From Streptomyces pluripotens (GTDB lineage Bacteria > Actinomycetota > Actinomycetes > Streptomycetales > Streptomycetaceae): DNA of 64,000 nt. Shown here piece by piece: positions 18,204 through 26,613 of the stretch (within the stretch, counting starts at the first letter, position 1; each line of letters begins with the position of its first letter). Made by a program: the position numbers and the translations under genes. The notes under the pieces are model-generated. The model ran no database searches and was not told the DNA's origin. It saw only the letters and a list, made by a program, of their open reading frames with translations. Location: positions 5,208,001 through 5,272,000 of the forward strand of contig NZ_CP021080.1 of assembly GCF_000802245.2 (NCBI RefSeq). The letters run 5' to 3'.

Positions 18204-18436
18204 GGCGTCACCTGACCCGGGAGAACTGGTCGGCTGCACCCGGCGCGTGGCGAGAACCAAGCACGCGCTGTCTCCTTGACGTCGACGTCGACCGGGCTGG
18301 TTCCAACCCGGCTGGTGCTGATCGCGCGGGACCCGACCGCTTGCCGTGGCCGAGTCCTGTAGCCAGGAATCCCCGCTTCGGCCGGGGAGGGTCCAGGTCC
18401 AGGTCCCTCCCCCGGGACATCGGGGCGTGAGGGATG
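18204..18436. other. Leader region between treS and mak
   Basis: A 233-bp stretch without a credible gene. It contains a self-complementary GACGTCGACGTC core near 18279, several GGTCCAGGTCCAGGTCC-type short repeats (18389-18404) and minor hairpins. It probably carries the mak-glgB promoter or leader. I could not identify a clear -35/-10 pair. Confidence 0.4.
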
Positions 18437-18480
18437 AGTGCCCCGGGCGGGACGGGGGAAACCGTCCCGCCCGGGGCACT
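18437..18480 (-). terminator. Intrinsic terminator/attenuator after treS, 19-bp perfect stem
   Basis: AGTGCCCCGGGCGGGACGG (18437-18455), loop GGGAAA, and exact complement 18462-18480. It overlaps the first bases of the treS stop codon on the minus strand and lies upstream of mak, splitting an otherwise continuous glg operon. Confidence 0.85.
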
Positions 18481-20179
18481 AGGCCGCCTCGCGGCGCAGC
18501 CCGAACCAGTAGAAGCCGTGCCCGGCGAGGGTGAGCAGGTACGGCAGTTCGCCGACCGCCGGGAAACGCACCCCGCCGAACAGCTCGATCGGGTACCTCC
18601 CGCCGAACCGGCTCAGGTCCAGCTCGGTGGGCTGGGCGAAGCGGGAGAAGTTGTGGACGCACAGGACGAGGTCGTCCTCGTACTCGCGCAGGAAGGCGAG
18701 CACTGCCGGGTTGGACGAGGGTAGTTCGGTGTAGGTCCCCAGTCCGAAGGCGGGATTCTGCTTGCGGATCTCGATCATGCGGCGCGTCCAGTGCAGCAGG
18801 CTGGACGGGGAGGACATGGAGGCTTCGACGTTGGTGACCTGGTAGCCGTAGACCGGGTCCATGATCGTGGGGAGGTAGAGGCGTCCTGGATCGCAGGACG
18901 AGAAGCCGGCGTTGCGGTCGGGGGTCCACTGCATGGGGGTGCGTACGGCGTCGCGGTCGCCGAGCCAGATGTTGTCCCCCATGCCGATCTCGTCACCGTA
19001 GTAGAGGATGGGCGAGCCGGGCAGGGAGAGCAGCAGCGCGGTGAACAGCTCGATCTGGTTGCGGTCGTTGTCGAGCAGGGGCGCGAGCCGGCGGCGGATG
19101 CCGATGTTGGCGCGCATCCGTGGGTCCTTGGCGTACTCGGCCCACATGTAGTCGCGTTCCTCGTCGGTGACCATTTCGAGGGTCAGCTCGTCGTGATTGC
19201 GCAGGAAGATGCCCCACTGGCAACCGGAGGGGATGGCCGGTGTCTTGGCGAGGATCTCGGAGACGGGGTAGCGGGACTCGCGTCGTACGGCCATGAAGAT
19301 GCGTGGCATCACGGGGAAGTGGAACGCCATGTGGCACTCGTCGCCGCCGGCGGCGTAGTCGCCGAAGTAGTCGACCACGTCCTCCGGCCACTGGTTGGCC
19401 TCCGCCAGCAGCACCTTGTCGGGGTACTGGGCGTCGATCTCCTTGCGCACCCGCCTGAGGAACTCGTGGGTCGCCGGCAGATTCTCGCAGTTGGTGCCTT
19501 CCTGTTGGTACAGGTAGGGCACCGCGTCCAGCCGGAACCCGTCGATGCCGAGATCCAGCCAGAACTTCAGCGCGGAGATGATCTCCTCCTGCACGGCCGG
19601 GTTCTCGTAGTTGAGGTCCGGCTGGTGCGAGAAGAAGCGATGCCAGTAGTACTGCTTGCGTACCGGGTCGTACGTCCAGTTGGAGGCCTCGGTGTCGACG
19701 AAGATGATCCGCGCGCCCGGGAACTGCTTGTCGTCGTCGGCCCAGACGTAGTAGTCCCCGTACGGACCGTCCGGATCCCGTCTCGACTCCTGGAACCACG
19801 GGTGCTGGTCGCTGGTGTGGTTCATGACGAAGTCGATGATCACGCGGATACCGCGCTGGTGCGCGGCGTCCACGAACTCCACGAAGTCGGCGAGGTCACC
19901 GAATTCGGGCAGCACGGAGGTGTAGTCGGAGACGTCGTAACCACCGTCCCGCAGCGGTGACTTGAAGAACGGCGGAAGCCACAGGCAGTCCACGCCCAGC
20001 CACTGCAGATAGTCGAGTTTGGCGGTCAGGCCCTTCAGGTCGCCGATGCCGTCGCCGTTGCTGTCCTGGAAGGAACGGACCAGGACCTCGTAGAAGACGG
20101 CGCGTTTGAACCAGTCCGGGTCCCGGTCTCCCGCCGGAGTGTCCTCGAAGGTGTCCGGGACGGGTTCGTTGACGATCAT
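18479..20179 (-). CDS. treS: Maltose alpha-D-glucosyltransferase / trehalose synthase
   Basis: GH13 enzyme of 566 residues interconverting trehalose and maltose. It has the N-terminal barrel ([20 protein letters not shown] near 28-47), nucleophile Asp in [10 protein letters not shown] (near 215), acid Glu in LLAEANQWP (near 257), [12 protein letters not shown] for the third acidic residue, and a C-terminal beta domain. ATG 20179 overlaps the glgE stop by ATGA, with GGAGGG about eleven bases upstream, so translation is coupled to glgE. Not fused to maltokinase. Followed directly by a strong terminator-like stem. Confidence 0.96.
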   Translation of the reverse strand: MIVNEPVPDTFEDTPAGDRDPDWFKRAVFYEVLVRSFQDSNGDGIGDLKGLTAKLDYLQWLGVDCLWLPPFFKSPLRDGGYDVSDYTSVLPEFGDLADFVEFVDAAHQRGIRVIIDFVMNHTSDQHPWFQESRRDPDGPYGDYYVWADDDKQFPGARIIFVDTEASNWTYDPVRKQYYWHRFFSHQPDLNYENPAVQEEIISALKFWLDLGIDGFRLDAVPYLYQQEGTNCENLPATHEFLRRVRKEIDAQYPDKVLLAEANQWPEDVVDYFGDYAAGGDECHMAFHFPVMPRIFMAVRRESRYPVSEILAKTPAIPSGCQWGIFLRNHDELTLEMVTDEERDYMWAEYAKDPRMRANIGIRRRLAPLLDNDRNQIELFTALLLSLPGSPILYYGDEIGMGDNIWLGDRDAVRTPMQWTPDRNAGFSSCDPGRLYLPTIMDPVYGYQVTNVEASMSSPSSLLHWTRRMIEIRKQNPAFGLGTYTELPSSNPAVLAFLREYEDDLVLCVHNFSRFAQPTELDLSRFGGRYPIELFGGVRFPAVGELPYLLTLAGHGFYWFGLRREAA

Positions 20180-22302
20180 GTTGTGGGTGACCCTCCGATC
20201 TGCGGGGTGGACGGTCGCAGGACGGTGAAGATATGCGCGGGCCTGTGACCCGGTTCGAGACGCACGTAGTTGGCCCTGCCCCAGTGATACGTCTCGCCCG
20301 TCAGTTCGTCGTGCACGGACAGGGCGGTGTGCCAGTCCAGGCCGAGTTGCGGCATGTCCAACGAGACCGTGGCCTCCTGGGTGTGGTGGGGATCGAGATT
20401 GACGACCACGATGACCGTGTCCGCTGCGGTGCTCTTGCTGTAGGCGATCACCGCGTCGTTGTCGGTCTGGTGGAAGCGTAGGTTCCGCAGGCGTTGCAGC
20501 GCGGGGTGCTGCCGCCGGATGGTGTTCAGCTTGGTGATGAGCGGGGCGATGGTCCGCCCGGTGCGCGCGGCGGCCTCCCAGTCGCGTGGCTTGAGCTGGT
20601 ACTTCTCCGAGTCCCGGTACTCCTCGCTGCCCTCGTGGAGCGGGGTGTTCTCGCACAGTTCGTAGCCGCTGTAGATGCCCCACGCCGGGGAGAGGGTGGC
20701 GGCGAGCACCGCCCGGACCTCGAAGGCCGGCCGTCCACCGTGCTGGAGGTAGGCGTGCAGGATGTCGGGGGTGTTGGCGAACAGGTTCGGCCGCATGTAG
20801 GCCGCCGCCTCACCGGACAGCTCCGTCAGGTACTCCGTCAGCTCCTGCTTGCCGTTGCGCCAGGTGAAGTACGTGTACGACTGCTGGAAACCGATCTGCG
20901 CCAGGGCGTGCATCATCGCCGGGCGGGTGAAGGCCTCCGCCAGGAAGATCACGTCCGGGTCCCTGCGGTTGACCTCCGAGATGACCCGCTCCCAGAACAC
21001 CACCGGCTTGGTGTGCGGGTTGTCGACGCGGAAGATCCGGACCCCGTGCCCCATCCAGTGCCGCAGGATCCGCACCGACTCCGCGACCAGACCGTCCAGG
21101 TCAGCGTCGAAGGCGACGGGATAGATGTCCTGGTACTTCTTCGGCGGGTTCTCCGCGTACGCGATCGAGCCGTCCGGCCGGTGAGGGAACCACTCCGGAT
21201 GCTTGTGCACCCAAGGATGGTCCGGCGAGCACTGCAACGCGAAGTCCAGGGCAACCTCCAAACCCAGCCGATTCGCCTCGCCGACGAAGAAGCCGAAGTC
21301 CTCCACCGTGCCCAGGTCCGGGTGGACCGCATCGTGCCCGCCCTCCGGGGAACCGATCGCCCACGGCACGCCCACGTCCTGCGGGCCCGCGGCAAGGCTG
21401 TTGTTGGGTCCCTTGCGGAACGTGGTGCCGATCGGGTGCACGGGCGGCAGGTACACCACGTCGAAGCCCATGTCCGCGATCGGCCCCAGCCGGCGGGCAG
21501 CCGTGCGCAAGGTGCCGTGCGGCTGCTCGACAGTGCCCTCCGAACGCGGGAAGAACTCGTACCAGGAGCCATACAGGGCGCGTTCCCGCTCCACCAGCAG
21601 CGGCATCGGGTCGGACGCGGTGACCAGCTCCCGCAGCGGATACCGGGCCAGCAACGCCTCCACCTCCGGCGCCAACACCGCGGCCAGCCGGGAGGCGGGT
21701 GGGCGGCCCTCGTCCCGCAGGGCCGCCACCGCCTCCAGCACGGACGACCGTTGTGAGCTGGGGACTCCACCGGCCGCACGTTCGTACAGCAGGGCACCCT
21801 CCTCCAGGACCAGGCCGGTGTCGATGCCCGCCGGGATCTTGATCAGGGCGTGCTGCCGCCAGGTGCCGAGCGGGTCGGACCAGGCCTCCACCGTGTAGGT
21901 GAAGCGGCCGGGTTCGCCCGCCGTGACCATGGCGCCCCAGCGGTCGGTGCCCGGGGCGAGTTCCCGCATCGGCGTCCAGGGACCGGGCCTGCCCGCCGGG
22001 TCGCGCAGCACCACGTTCGCCGCGACGGCGTCGTGTCCCTCCCGGAACACGGTGGCCGACACCTCGAACGCTTCACCGGCTACTGCTTTGGCGGGCCTGC
22101 GCCCGTGCTGGACCACGGGACGCACGTCGAGGACGGGGATACGGCCGACGGTGGTGCCGGCACCGGCACCGGCACCGGCACCGGCTGGGGACGGGGCGGG
22201 CCGGGACGTGCGCCCGGCCTTCGCTGCGGCGGATGTGGCGGATTTCCGCCCGGCCGCCTTGTTACTTGTCGGGGGTGCTGACGAGTGGTGCCTGGCGGGC
22301 AT
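20176..22302 (-). CDS. glgE: Alpha-1,4-glucan:maltose-1-phosphate maltosyltransferase
   Basis: GH13_3 enzyme that transfers maltosyl units from alpha-maltose-1-phosphate to growing alpha-1,4-glucan. At 708 residues it is about 33 longer than the characterised Streptomyces enzyme (about 675, from memory). The nucleophile Asp lies in RVDNPHTKP at about 427 and the acid Glu in FLAEAFTRP at about 456, an offset that matches the known positions plus 33. The extra N-terminus (about 1-50) is Ala/Gly/Pro/Ser-rich and includes a run of alternating Ala and Gly encoded by a hexamer repeat. ATG 22302 has AGGAG six bases upstream. First gene of glgE-treS, divergent from glgP. Confidence 0.95.
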   Translation of the reverse strand: MPARHHSSAPPTSNKAAGRKSATSAAAKAGRTSRPAPSPAGAGAGAGAGTTVGRIPVLDVRPVVQHGRRPAKAVAGEAFEVSATVFREGHDAVAANVVLRDPAGRPGPWTPMRELAPGTDRWGAMVTAGEPGRFTYTVEAWSDPLGTWRQHALIKIPAGIDTGLVLEEGALLYERAAGGVPSSQRSSVLEAVAALRDEGRPPASRLAAVLAPEVEALLARYPLRELVTASDPMPLLVERERALYGSWYEFFPRSEGTVEQPHGTLRTAARRLGPIADMGFDVVYLPPVHPIGTTFRKGPNNSLAAGPQDVGVPWAIGSPEGGHDAVHPDLGTVEDFGFFVGEANRLGLEVALDFALQCSPDHPWVHKHPEWFPHRPDGSIAYAENPPKKYQDIYPVAFDADLDGLVAESVRILRHWMGHGVRIFRVDNPHTKPVVFWERVISEVNRRDPDVIFLAEAFTRPAMMHALAQIGFQQSYTYFTWRNGKQELTEYLTELSGEAAAYMRPNLFANTPDILHAYLQHGGRPAFEVRAVLAATLSPAWGIYSGYELCENTPLHEGSEEYRDSEKYQLKPRDWEAAARTGRTIAPLITKLNTIRRQHPALQRLRNLRFHQTDNDAVIAYSKSTAADTVIVVVNLDPHHTQEATVSLDMPQLGLDWHTALSVHDELTGETYHWGRANYVRLEPGHRPAHIFTVLRPSTPQIGGSPTT
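22153..22190 (-). repeat. CCGGCA hexanucleotide repeat in the glgE 5' coding region
   Basis: About five consecutive GCACCG/CGGTGC hexamers encode alternating Ala-Gly residues in the N-terminal extension of GlgE. In-frame expansion or contraction by slippage would change linker length without a frameshift. Confidence 0.7.
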
Positions 22303-22693
22303 GACCGCTCCTGTCCGCGTCAACCTGGCTGTGGGCGGATGGGTATGGGGAGTGGGTCCTGCGGATGTGCTGGGGTATGCCTGTGAGGTGCGTACCGGAG
22401 GAGCCTTCCCACCCTTTTCGGGTGGGCAATCCGGCACACTGGTAACTACTCATCCGTGTCTCCACGCGCAAGACCGGTCACGTATTCCTGGGCGCTCACA
22501 GGCCGGTTCCGCACCCCGTCCCGGTCCTGCCGGCACCCCCCTCCGGCCGGATGCGCCCCTGGCCCGCGCCCGGTACGCCTCGACACCCCGCCCCCTACGT
22601 CCCCAACGACGCCCCGGTAACCACTACCGTCGAAGGTGACGACGAGACGTACGGCGCGGTGCGTCTCACCCCGTAACGCGTCCGAGGTGGAAT
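22303..22693. promoter_or_regulatory. Divergent control region between glgE and glgP
   Basis: A 391-bp region without a credible gene, bearing promoters for both arms of the glucan cluster. One small hairpin, CCCACCC-TTTTC-GGGTGGG (22408-22426), is followed by a relatively A+T-rich patch (TGGTAACTACTCATCC, near 22439-22455) that could be promoter DNA for glgE. I could not assign definite -10 and -35 boxes. The glgP ribosome site GAGG lies at 22684-22687. Confidence 0.45.
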
Positions 22694-25312
22694 GTGAAGG
22701 CGATTCGTCGGTTCACCGTCCGTCCCGTTCTCCCCGCCCCCCTCCGGCCGCTGAGTGACCTGGCGCGCAATCTGCGCTGGTCCTGGCACACGGAAACGCG
22801 CGACCTGTTCCAATCCATCGATCCCGAAGCCTGGGCCGCCGCCGAGGGCGACCCGGTGCGGCTGCTGGGCAGGGTGTGCCCGGCACGACTGGCCGAACTG
22901 GCCGGGGACCGGCGCTTCCGGCGCCGTCTGACCGCGGTCGCGGATGACCTCGACGACTATCTGGCCGGCGAGCGCTGGTACCAGTCGCAGACCGACGGCC
23001 TGCCCGCCGCCGTCGCCTACTTCTCCCCGGAGTTCGGCATCACGGCGGCGCTGCCCCAGTACTCGGGCGGCCTCGGCATCCTCGCCGGCGACCATCTGAA
23101 GGCGGCCAGCGACCTCGGCGTACCGTTGATCGGGGTGGGACTGCTTTACCGACACGGGTACTTCCGGCAGAGTCTGTCCCGCGACGGCTGGCAGCAGGAG
23201 CACTATCCGGTGCTCGACCCCAACGAGCTGCCCCTCCGCCAGTTGACTCAGGCCGATGGCGCCCCGGCACAGGTCTCGCTCGCCCTGCCGGGCGGCAAGG
23301 CGCTGCACGCCCGCATCTGGCTGGCTCAGGTGGGCCGGGTGCCGCTGCTGATGCTCGATTCGGACGTGGAGGAGAACGACCTCGGCGAACGCGGAGTCAC
23401 CGACCGGCTCTACGGCGGCGGCAGCGAGCACCGACTGTTGCAGGAGATGCTGCTCGGCATAGGGGGTGTGCGGGCGGTACGGATGTACTGCCGGCTCACC
23501 GGGCACCCGGAGCCGGAGGTGTTCCACACCAACGAAGGGCATGCCGGGTTCCTCGGTCTCGAACGGATCGCCGAATTGTGCTCTGCTGGACTGGACTTCG
23601 ACGCGGCCCTGGAGGCGGTGCGCGGCGGGACGGTGTTCACCACGCACACCCCGGTTCCCGCGGGCATCGACCGCTTCGACCGGGAGCTGGTCGTCCGGCA
23701 CTTCGGTCCAGACGCCGAACTCCCCGGCATCGACGTGCGCCGGATCCTGGCGCTGGGCAAGGAGACGTACCCGGGCGGCGAGCCGAACCTGTTCAACATG
23801 GCCGTGATGGGGCTCCGGTTGGCGCAGCGGGCCAACGGGGTGTCGCTGTTGCACGGTCAGGTCAGCCGCGAGATGTTCGCGGGGCTGTGGCCGGGATTCG
23901 ACGCCGAGGAGGTGCCGATCACTTCTGTGACCAATGGAGTGCACGCGCCGACCTGGGTGGCGCCGGAGGTGTTCCGGCTGGGTGCCCGGCAGATCGGTGC
24001 CCAACGGGCCGAGGACGCACTGGCGGTGGGCGGCTCCGAACGCTGGGACTCGGTCGCGGACATCCCGGACCAGGAGGTCTGGGAGCTGCGCCGCACCCTG
24101 CGTGAGCAGCTGGTGGTGGAGGTGCGGGCGCGACTGCATGCCTCCTGGCAGCAACGAGGAGCCGGCAACGCCGAGTTGGGCTGGATCGACAATGTCCTCG
24201 ATCCGGAGGTCTTGACGATCGGCTTCGCCCGCAGGGTCCCGTCGTACAAGCGCTTGACGTTGATGCTCCGAGACCGTGACCGTCTGATGGAGCTGCTGTC
24301 ACATCCGGAGCGGCCGATCCAGATCGTGGTCGCGGGCAAGGCACACCCGGCGGACGACAGCGGCAAGCGCCTGGTCCAGGAGCTGGTCCGGTTCGCCGAC
24401 GACCCGCGGGTCCGCCACCGCATCGTCTTCCTCCCCGACTACGGCATGGGGATGGCGCAGAAGCTCTACCCCGGCTGTGACGTGTGGCTGAACAACCCCT
24501 TGCGCCCCCTGGAGGCCTGCGGCACGTCCGGTATGAAGGCCGCGCTCAACGGTTGCCTCAACCTCTCGGTTCTGGACGGTTGGTGGGACGAGTGGTTCCG
24601 GCCGGACTTCGGCTGGGCCATTCCGACCGCGGACGGCGCCGACACCGGTTCCGACCGGCGTGACGACATCGAGGCGGCAGCGCTGTACGACCTCCTGGAG
24701 CGACGGGTGGCCCCGTGCTTCTATGAGCGCGGACGCGGCGGACTGCCCGACCGCTGGATCGAGATGGTCCGTCAGACCCTCACCCTGCTCGGTCCCAAGG
24801 TGCTGGCGGGCCGCATGGTCCGCGAGTACGTCGGCCGGCTCTACGTGCCCGCAGCGCAGGCACACCGGGCACTGACCCCGGACGTGGCGAGGGAACTGGC
24901 CGCCTGGAAGACCCGGGTGCGGGCGGCCTGGCCCGGGGTGAGCGTGGACCACGTGGAGACGACCGCGCCGACGGCCACGGCGGAGTTGGGCACCACCGTG
25001 GGGCTCAGGGTCCGTGTCGGCCTGGGCGAGCTGACTCCGGACGATGTCGAGGTCCAGGCGGTATCGGGCCGGGTGGACGCCGAGGACCGCATCACCGACG
25101 CGACGGTGGTTCCGCTGAAGCCGACCGGAGCCCCGGACTTGGAGGGCCGCCTGCTGTACGAGGGCCCCCTGGCCCTGGACCGCACCGGTGCCTATGGCTA
25201 CACAGTCCGCATTCTCCCGTCCCACCGCCTGCTGGCCTCCGCCGCCGAGTTGGGGCTGGCGGCGGTACCGCCGGAGGAGGTGGTGGAGGGGGCGGGGGTG
25301 CTGCTGCGCTGA
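22694..25312 (+). CDS. glgP: Alpha-glucan phosphorylase
   Basis: GT35 phosphorylase of 872 residues releasing glucose-1-phosphate from alpha-1,4-glucans. It belongs to the MalP/GlgP type with an actinobacterial N-terminal extension (DUF3417-like, about 1-110). Visible are YFSPEFGI and QYSGGLGILAGDHLKAASDLG (about 109-140), VFHTNEGHAGFL, and the PLP-binding Lys in EACGTSGMKAALNG (near 615). GTG 22694 has GAGG six bases upstream. Divergent from glgE; it supplies the degradative arm of the cluster, feeding glucose-1-phosphate toward glycolysis. Confidence 0.95.
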   Translation: MKAIRRFTVRPVLPAPLRPLSDLARNLRWSWHTETRDLFQSIDPEAWAAAEGDPVRLLGRVCPARLAELAGDRRFRRRLTAVADDLDDYLAGERWYQSQTDGLPAAVAYFSPEFGITAALPQYSGGLGILAGDHLKAASDLGVPLIGVGLLYRHGYFRQSLSRDGWQQEHYPVLDPNELPLRQLTQADGAPAQVSLALPGGKALHARIWLAQVGRVPLLMLDSDVEENDLGERGVTDRLYGGGSEHRLLQEMLLGIGGVRAVRMYCRLTGHPEPEVFHTNEGHAGFLGLERIAELCSAGLDFDAALEAVRGGTVFTTHTPVPAGIDRFDRELVVRHFGPDAELPGIDVRRILALGKETYPGGEPNLFNMAVMGLRLAQRANGVSLLHGQVSREMFAGLWPGFDAEEVPITSVTNGVHAPTWVAPEVFRLGARQIGAQRAEDALAVGGSERWDSVADIPDQEVWELRRTLREQLVVEVRARLHASWQQRGAGNAELGWIDNVLDPEVLTIGFARRVPSYKRLTLMLRDRDRLMELLSHPERPIQIVVAGKAHPADDSGKRLVQELVRFADDPRVRHRIVFLPDYGMGMAQKLYPGCDVWLNNPLRPLEACGTSGMKAALNGCLNLSVLDGWWDEWFRPDFGWAIPTADGADTGSDRRDDIEAAALYDLLERRVAPCFYERGRGGLPDRWIEMVRQTLTLLGPKVLAGRMVREYVGRLYVPAAQAHRALTPDVARELAAWKTRVRAAWPGVSVDHVETTAPTATAELGTTVGLRVRVGLGELTPDDVEVQAVSGRVDAEDRITDATVVPLKPTGAPDLEGRLLYEGPLALDRTGAYGYTVRILPSHRLLASAAELGLAAVPPEEVVEGAGVLLR

Positions 25313-25733
25313 GCGGCGGGACCCACCGGGGGTGTGACTGAGGGGTCCGAGCGTCCTCTGGCGGGTGTCCTGCGGGTGGCGATGTCCTGGACGAAGGCGT
25401 AGGACTGGTCGAGCGGTACGGCTCAGCCTGCCACCCGGTGCGGTTCCGGTCCGGTGGGGACCGGTCGTCGTGTCACTCGTCAGTGCCCGATGGGGCCCTG
25501 CTCCTGCCCTCGCACCCCGACGGACGCCCGCCGCGCCGGCAGCGAGGAGGTGTCCCACCGCCGCGCCGGGGTTCCGTCGGAGCCTTCGAACCCCGTCCCC
25601 GCGGGCGTTGCCCTGACGGCCGGCGCAGGCTCCTGCGCGCGGTGGCATTCGGGGCATCGACACAGGCTGCTGCAGGTCAGACGACCCCGCGCCCTCGGAC
25701 CCCTCCGGGTGGTGCGGCGGGAGGACGGGGAGG
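25313..25733. other. Gene-poor gap after glgP
   Basis: A 421-bp stretch between the convergent glgP and DUF1990 genes. I see no strong terminator stem. A minus-strand frame (25480-25758) containing CRCPECH is open with fairly high GC3 but lacks a ribosome site and overlaps the DUF1990 gene. I do not call it a gene. Confidence 0.4.
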
Positions 25734-26255
25734 TCAGTGCCCGTCGGGCCGAGCGCACAACTTGCGTAGGACCGTCCCGCAGCGCCGGGCGTACGCGTGC
25801 TGCAGTCCCCGGGTCGCCGGGCCACCGGCCTTCGCGTACCACTTCTGACCGCGGCTGAAGGCCGCGGTCGTCAGCCAGACCGTGCCGTCGCCCGTGCGGT
25901 CTACGATGAACGCCTCTTCCCCGCATTCCGGATGGCCCCGCAGGGTGCCGTAGGCCCAGCCGGCCCGGCGGGATTCCTCGACCGTCCACACGATGCGGCA
26001 GGGCGCCTTTATCAGGCCGGCGAGGGTGACCGTCACATCGACGCCGGGGGCCGCGCGGTCGGCGTCGGCGTCGATGCCGACGCCCAGCGCACGGTGCATC
26101 TCCCAGGTGAGGACTGCCTCGGCGGCACGCCGGAACACCTCCTGGCCCTCGCCGATGCGGGTTCGGACCAGCATCGGGTGGAAGCCGGGCGGGCAGAAGG
26201 CCAGTTCGTCGCGGGTCGCGCCGACCGGCTCGTAGGTGAAGGGCACCGGGGACAT
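25734..26255 (-). CDS. DUF1990 family protein
   Basis: Cytoplasmic protein of 173 residues and unknown biochemical role. The sequence (PFTYEPVGATRDE at the start, GEGQEVFRRAAEAVLTWEMHRALGV, RIVWTVEESRRAGWAYGTLRGHPECGEEAF, and a C-terminal GQKWYAKAGGP) fits the DUF1990 family, widespread in actinobacteria and plants. It is of normal length, with no membrane segment or signal peptide. ATG 26255 is the only sensible start. It reads in the same direction as the M4 protease gene but is separated from it by 358 bp and a terminator, so it is probably a single-gene unit. Confidence 0.88.
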   Translation of the reverse strand: MSPVPFTYEPVGATRDELAFCPPGFHPMLVRTRIGEGQEVFRRAAEAVLTWEMHRALGVGIDADADRAAPGVDVTVTLAGLIKAPCRIVWTVEESRRAGWAYGTLRGHPECGEEAFIVDRTGDGTVWLTTAAFSRGQKWYAKAGGPATRGLQHAYARRCGTVLRKLCARPDGH

Positions 26256-26422
26256 GGGTCACAAGAGTAGGGCGATTCCCGCACTGCGTTCCCTCCGGGT
26301 CCGGGCGAGAGCCAGGCGCGGGGCGCAGGGCGTCTGTCCGGGTCCGGGCGCAGATGACCGCCGACCGGGCCACTGCCACCGTGCCACACCCGGTGCTGCC
26401 GGAGACGGTAACACCGTCTCCT

Positions 26423-26450
26423 CGGCGCCGGCGCCGGCGCCGGCGCCGGC
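26423..26450. repeat. CGGCGC hexanucleotide tract
   Basis: Four to five consecutive GGCGCC/CGGCGC hexamers in non-coding DNA. They resemble the repeat in the glgE coding region in period but not in sequence. Confidence 0.6.
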
Positions 26451-26553
26451 TGTGGCGTCCTGTGCCCGCAGGGACCAGGGTGGTCCGGGCTGCGCCGGAC
26501 AGGGCGGCCGGGCGGCGGGACGTTCGGTGGCGGGACCGGCCGGTGAACGGGGA

Positions 26554-26582
26554 CCGCCCGGGAGTGCTCGACCCCCGGGCGG
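26554..26582 (-). terminator. Terminator after the M4 protease gene
   Basis: CCGCCCGGG (26554-26562) pairs with CCCGGGCGG (26574-26582) across an 11-base loop, about 31 bases past the protease stop codon on the minus strand. Confidence 0.65.
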
Positions 26583-26613
26583 CCCCCGTGTCTTTGGGCC
26601 CGCGGTGCGCGGT

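Larger units (their letters stand above)
26256..26613. other. Spacer between DUF1990 and M4 protease genes with repeats and hairpins
   Basis: A 358-bp non-coding region. It holds a 9-bp hairpin GGAGACGGT-aac-ACCGTCTCC (26401-26421), a (CGGCGC)n tract at about 26423-26450, and the M4 terminator (listed separately). The DUF1990 promoter should be at the left end. Confidence 0.5.

Noticed and set aside
25575..25600. TTCGAACCCC stretch resembling a tRNA T-loop
   Set aside because: No acceptor, D-arm or anticodon stem can be built around it.
25480..25758. Minus-strand open frame containing CRCPECH between DUF1990 and glgP
   Set aside because: GC3 is fairly high and the motif is zinc-knuckle-like, but there is no ribosome site, it overlaps the DUF1990 gene by 25 bp, and the rest is low-complexity Arg/Pro sequence. 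Only a database match would change this.
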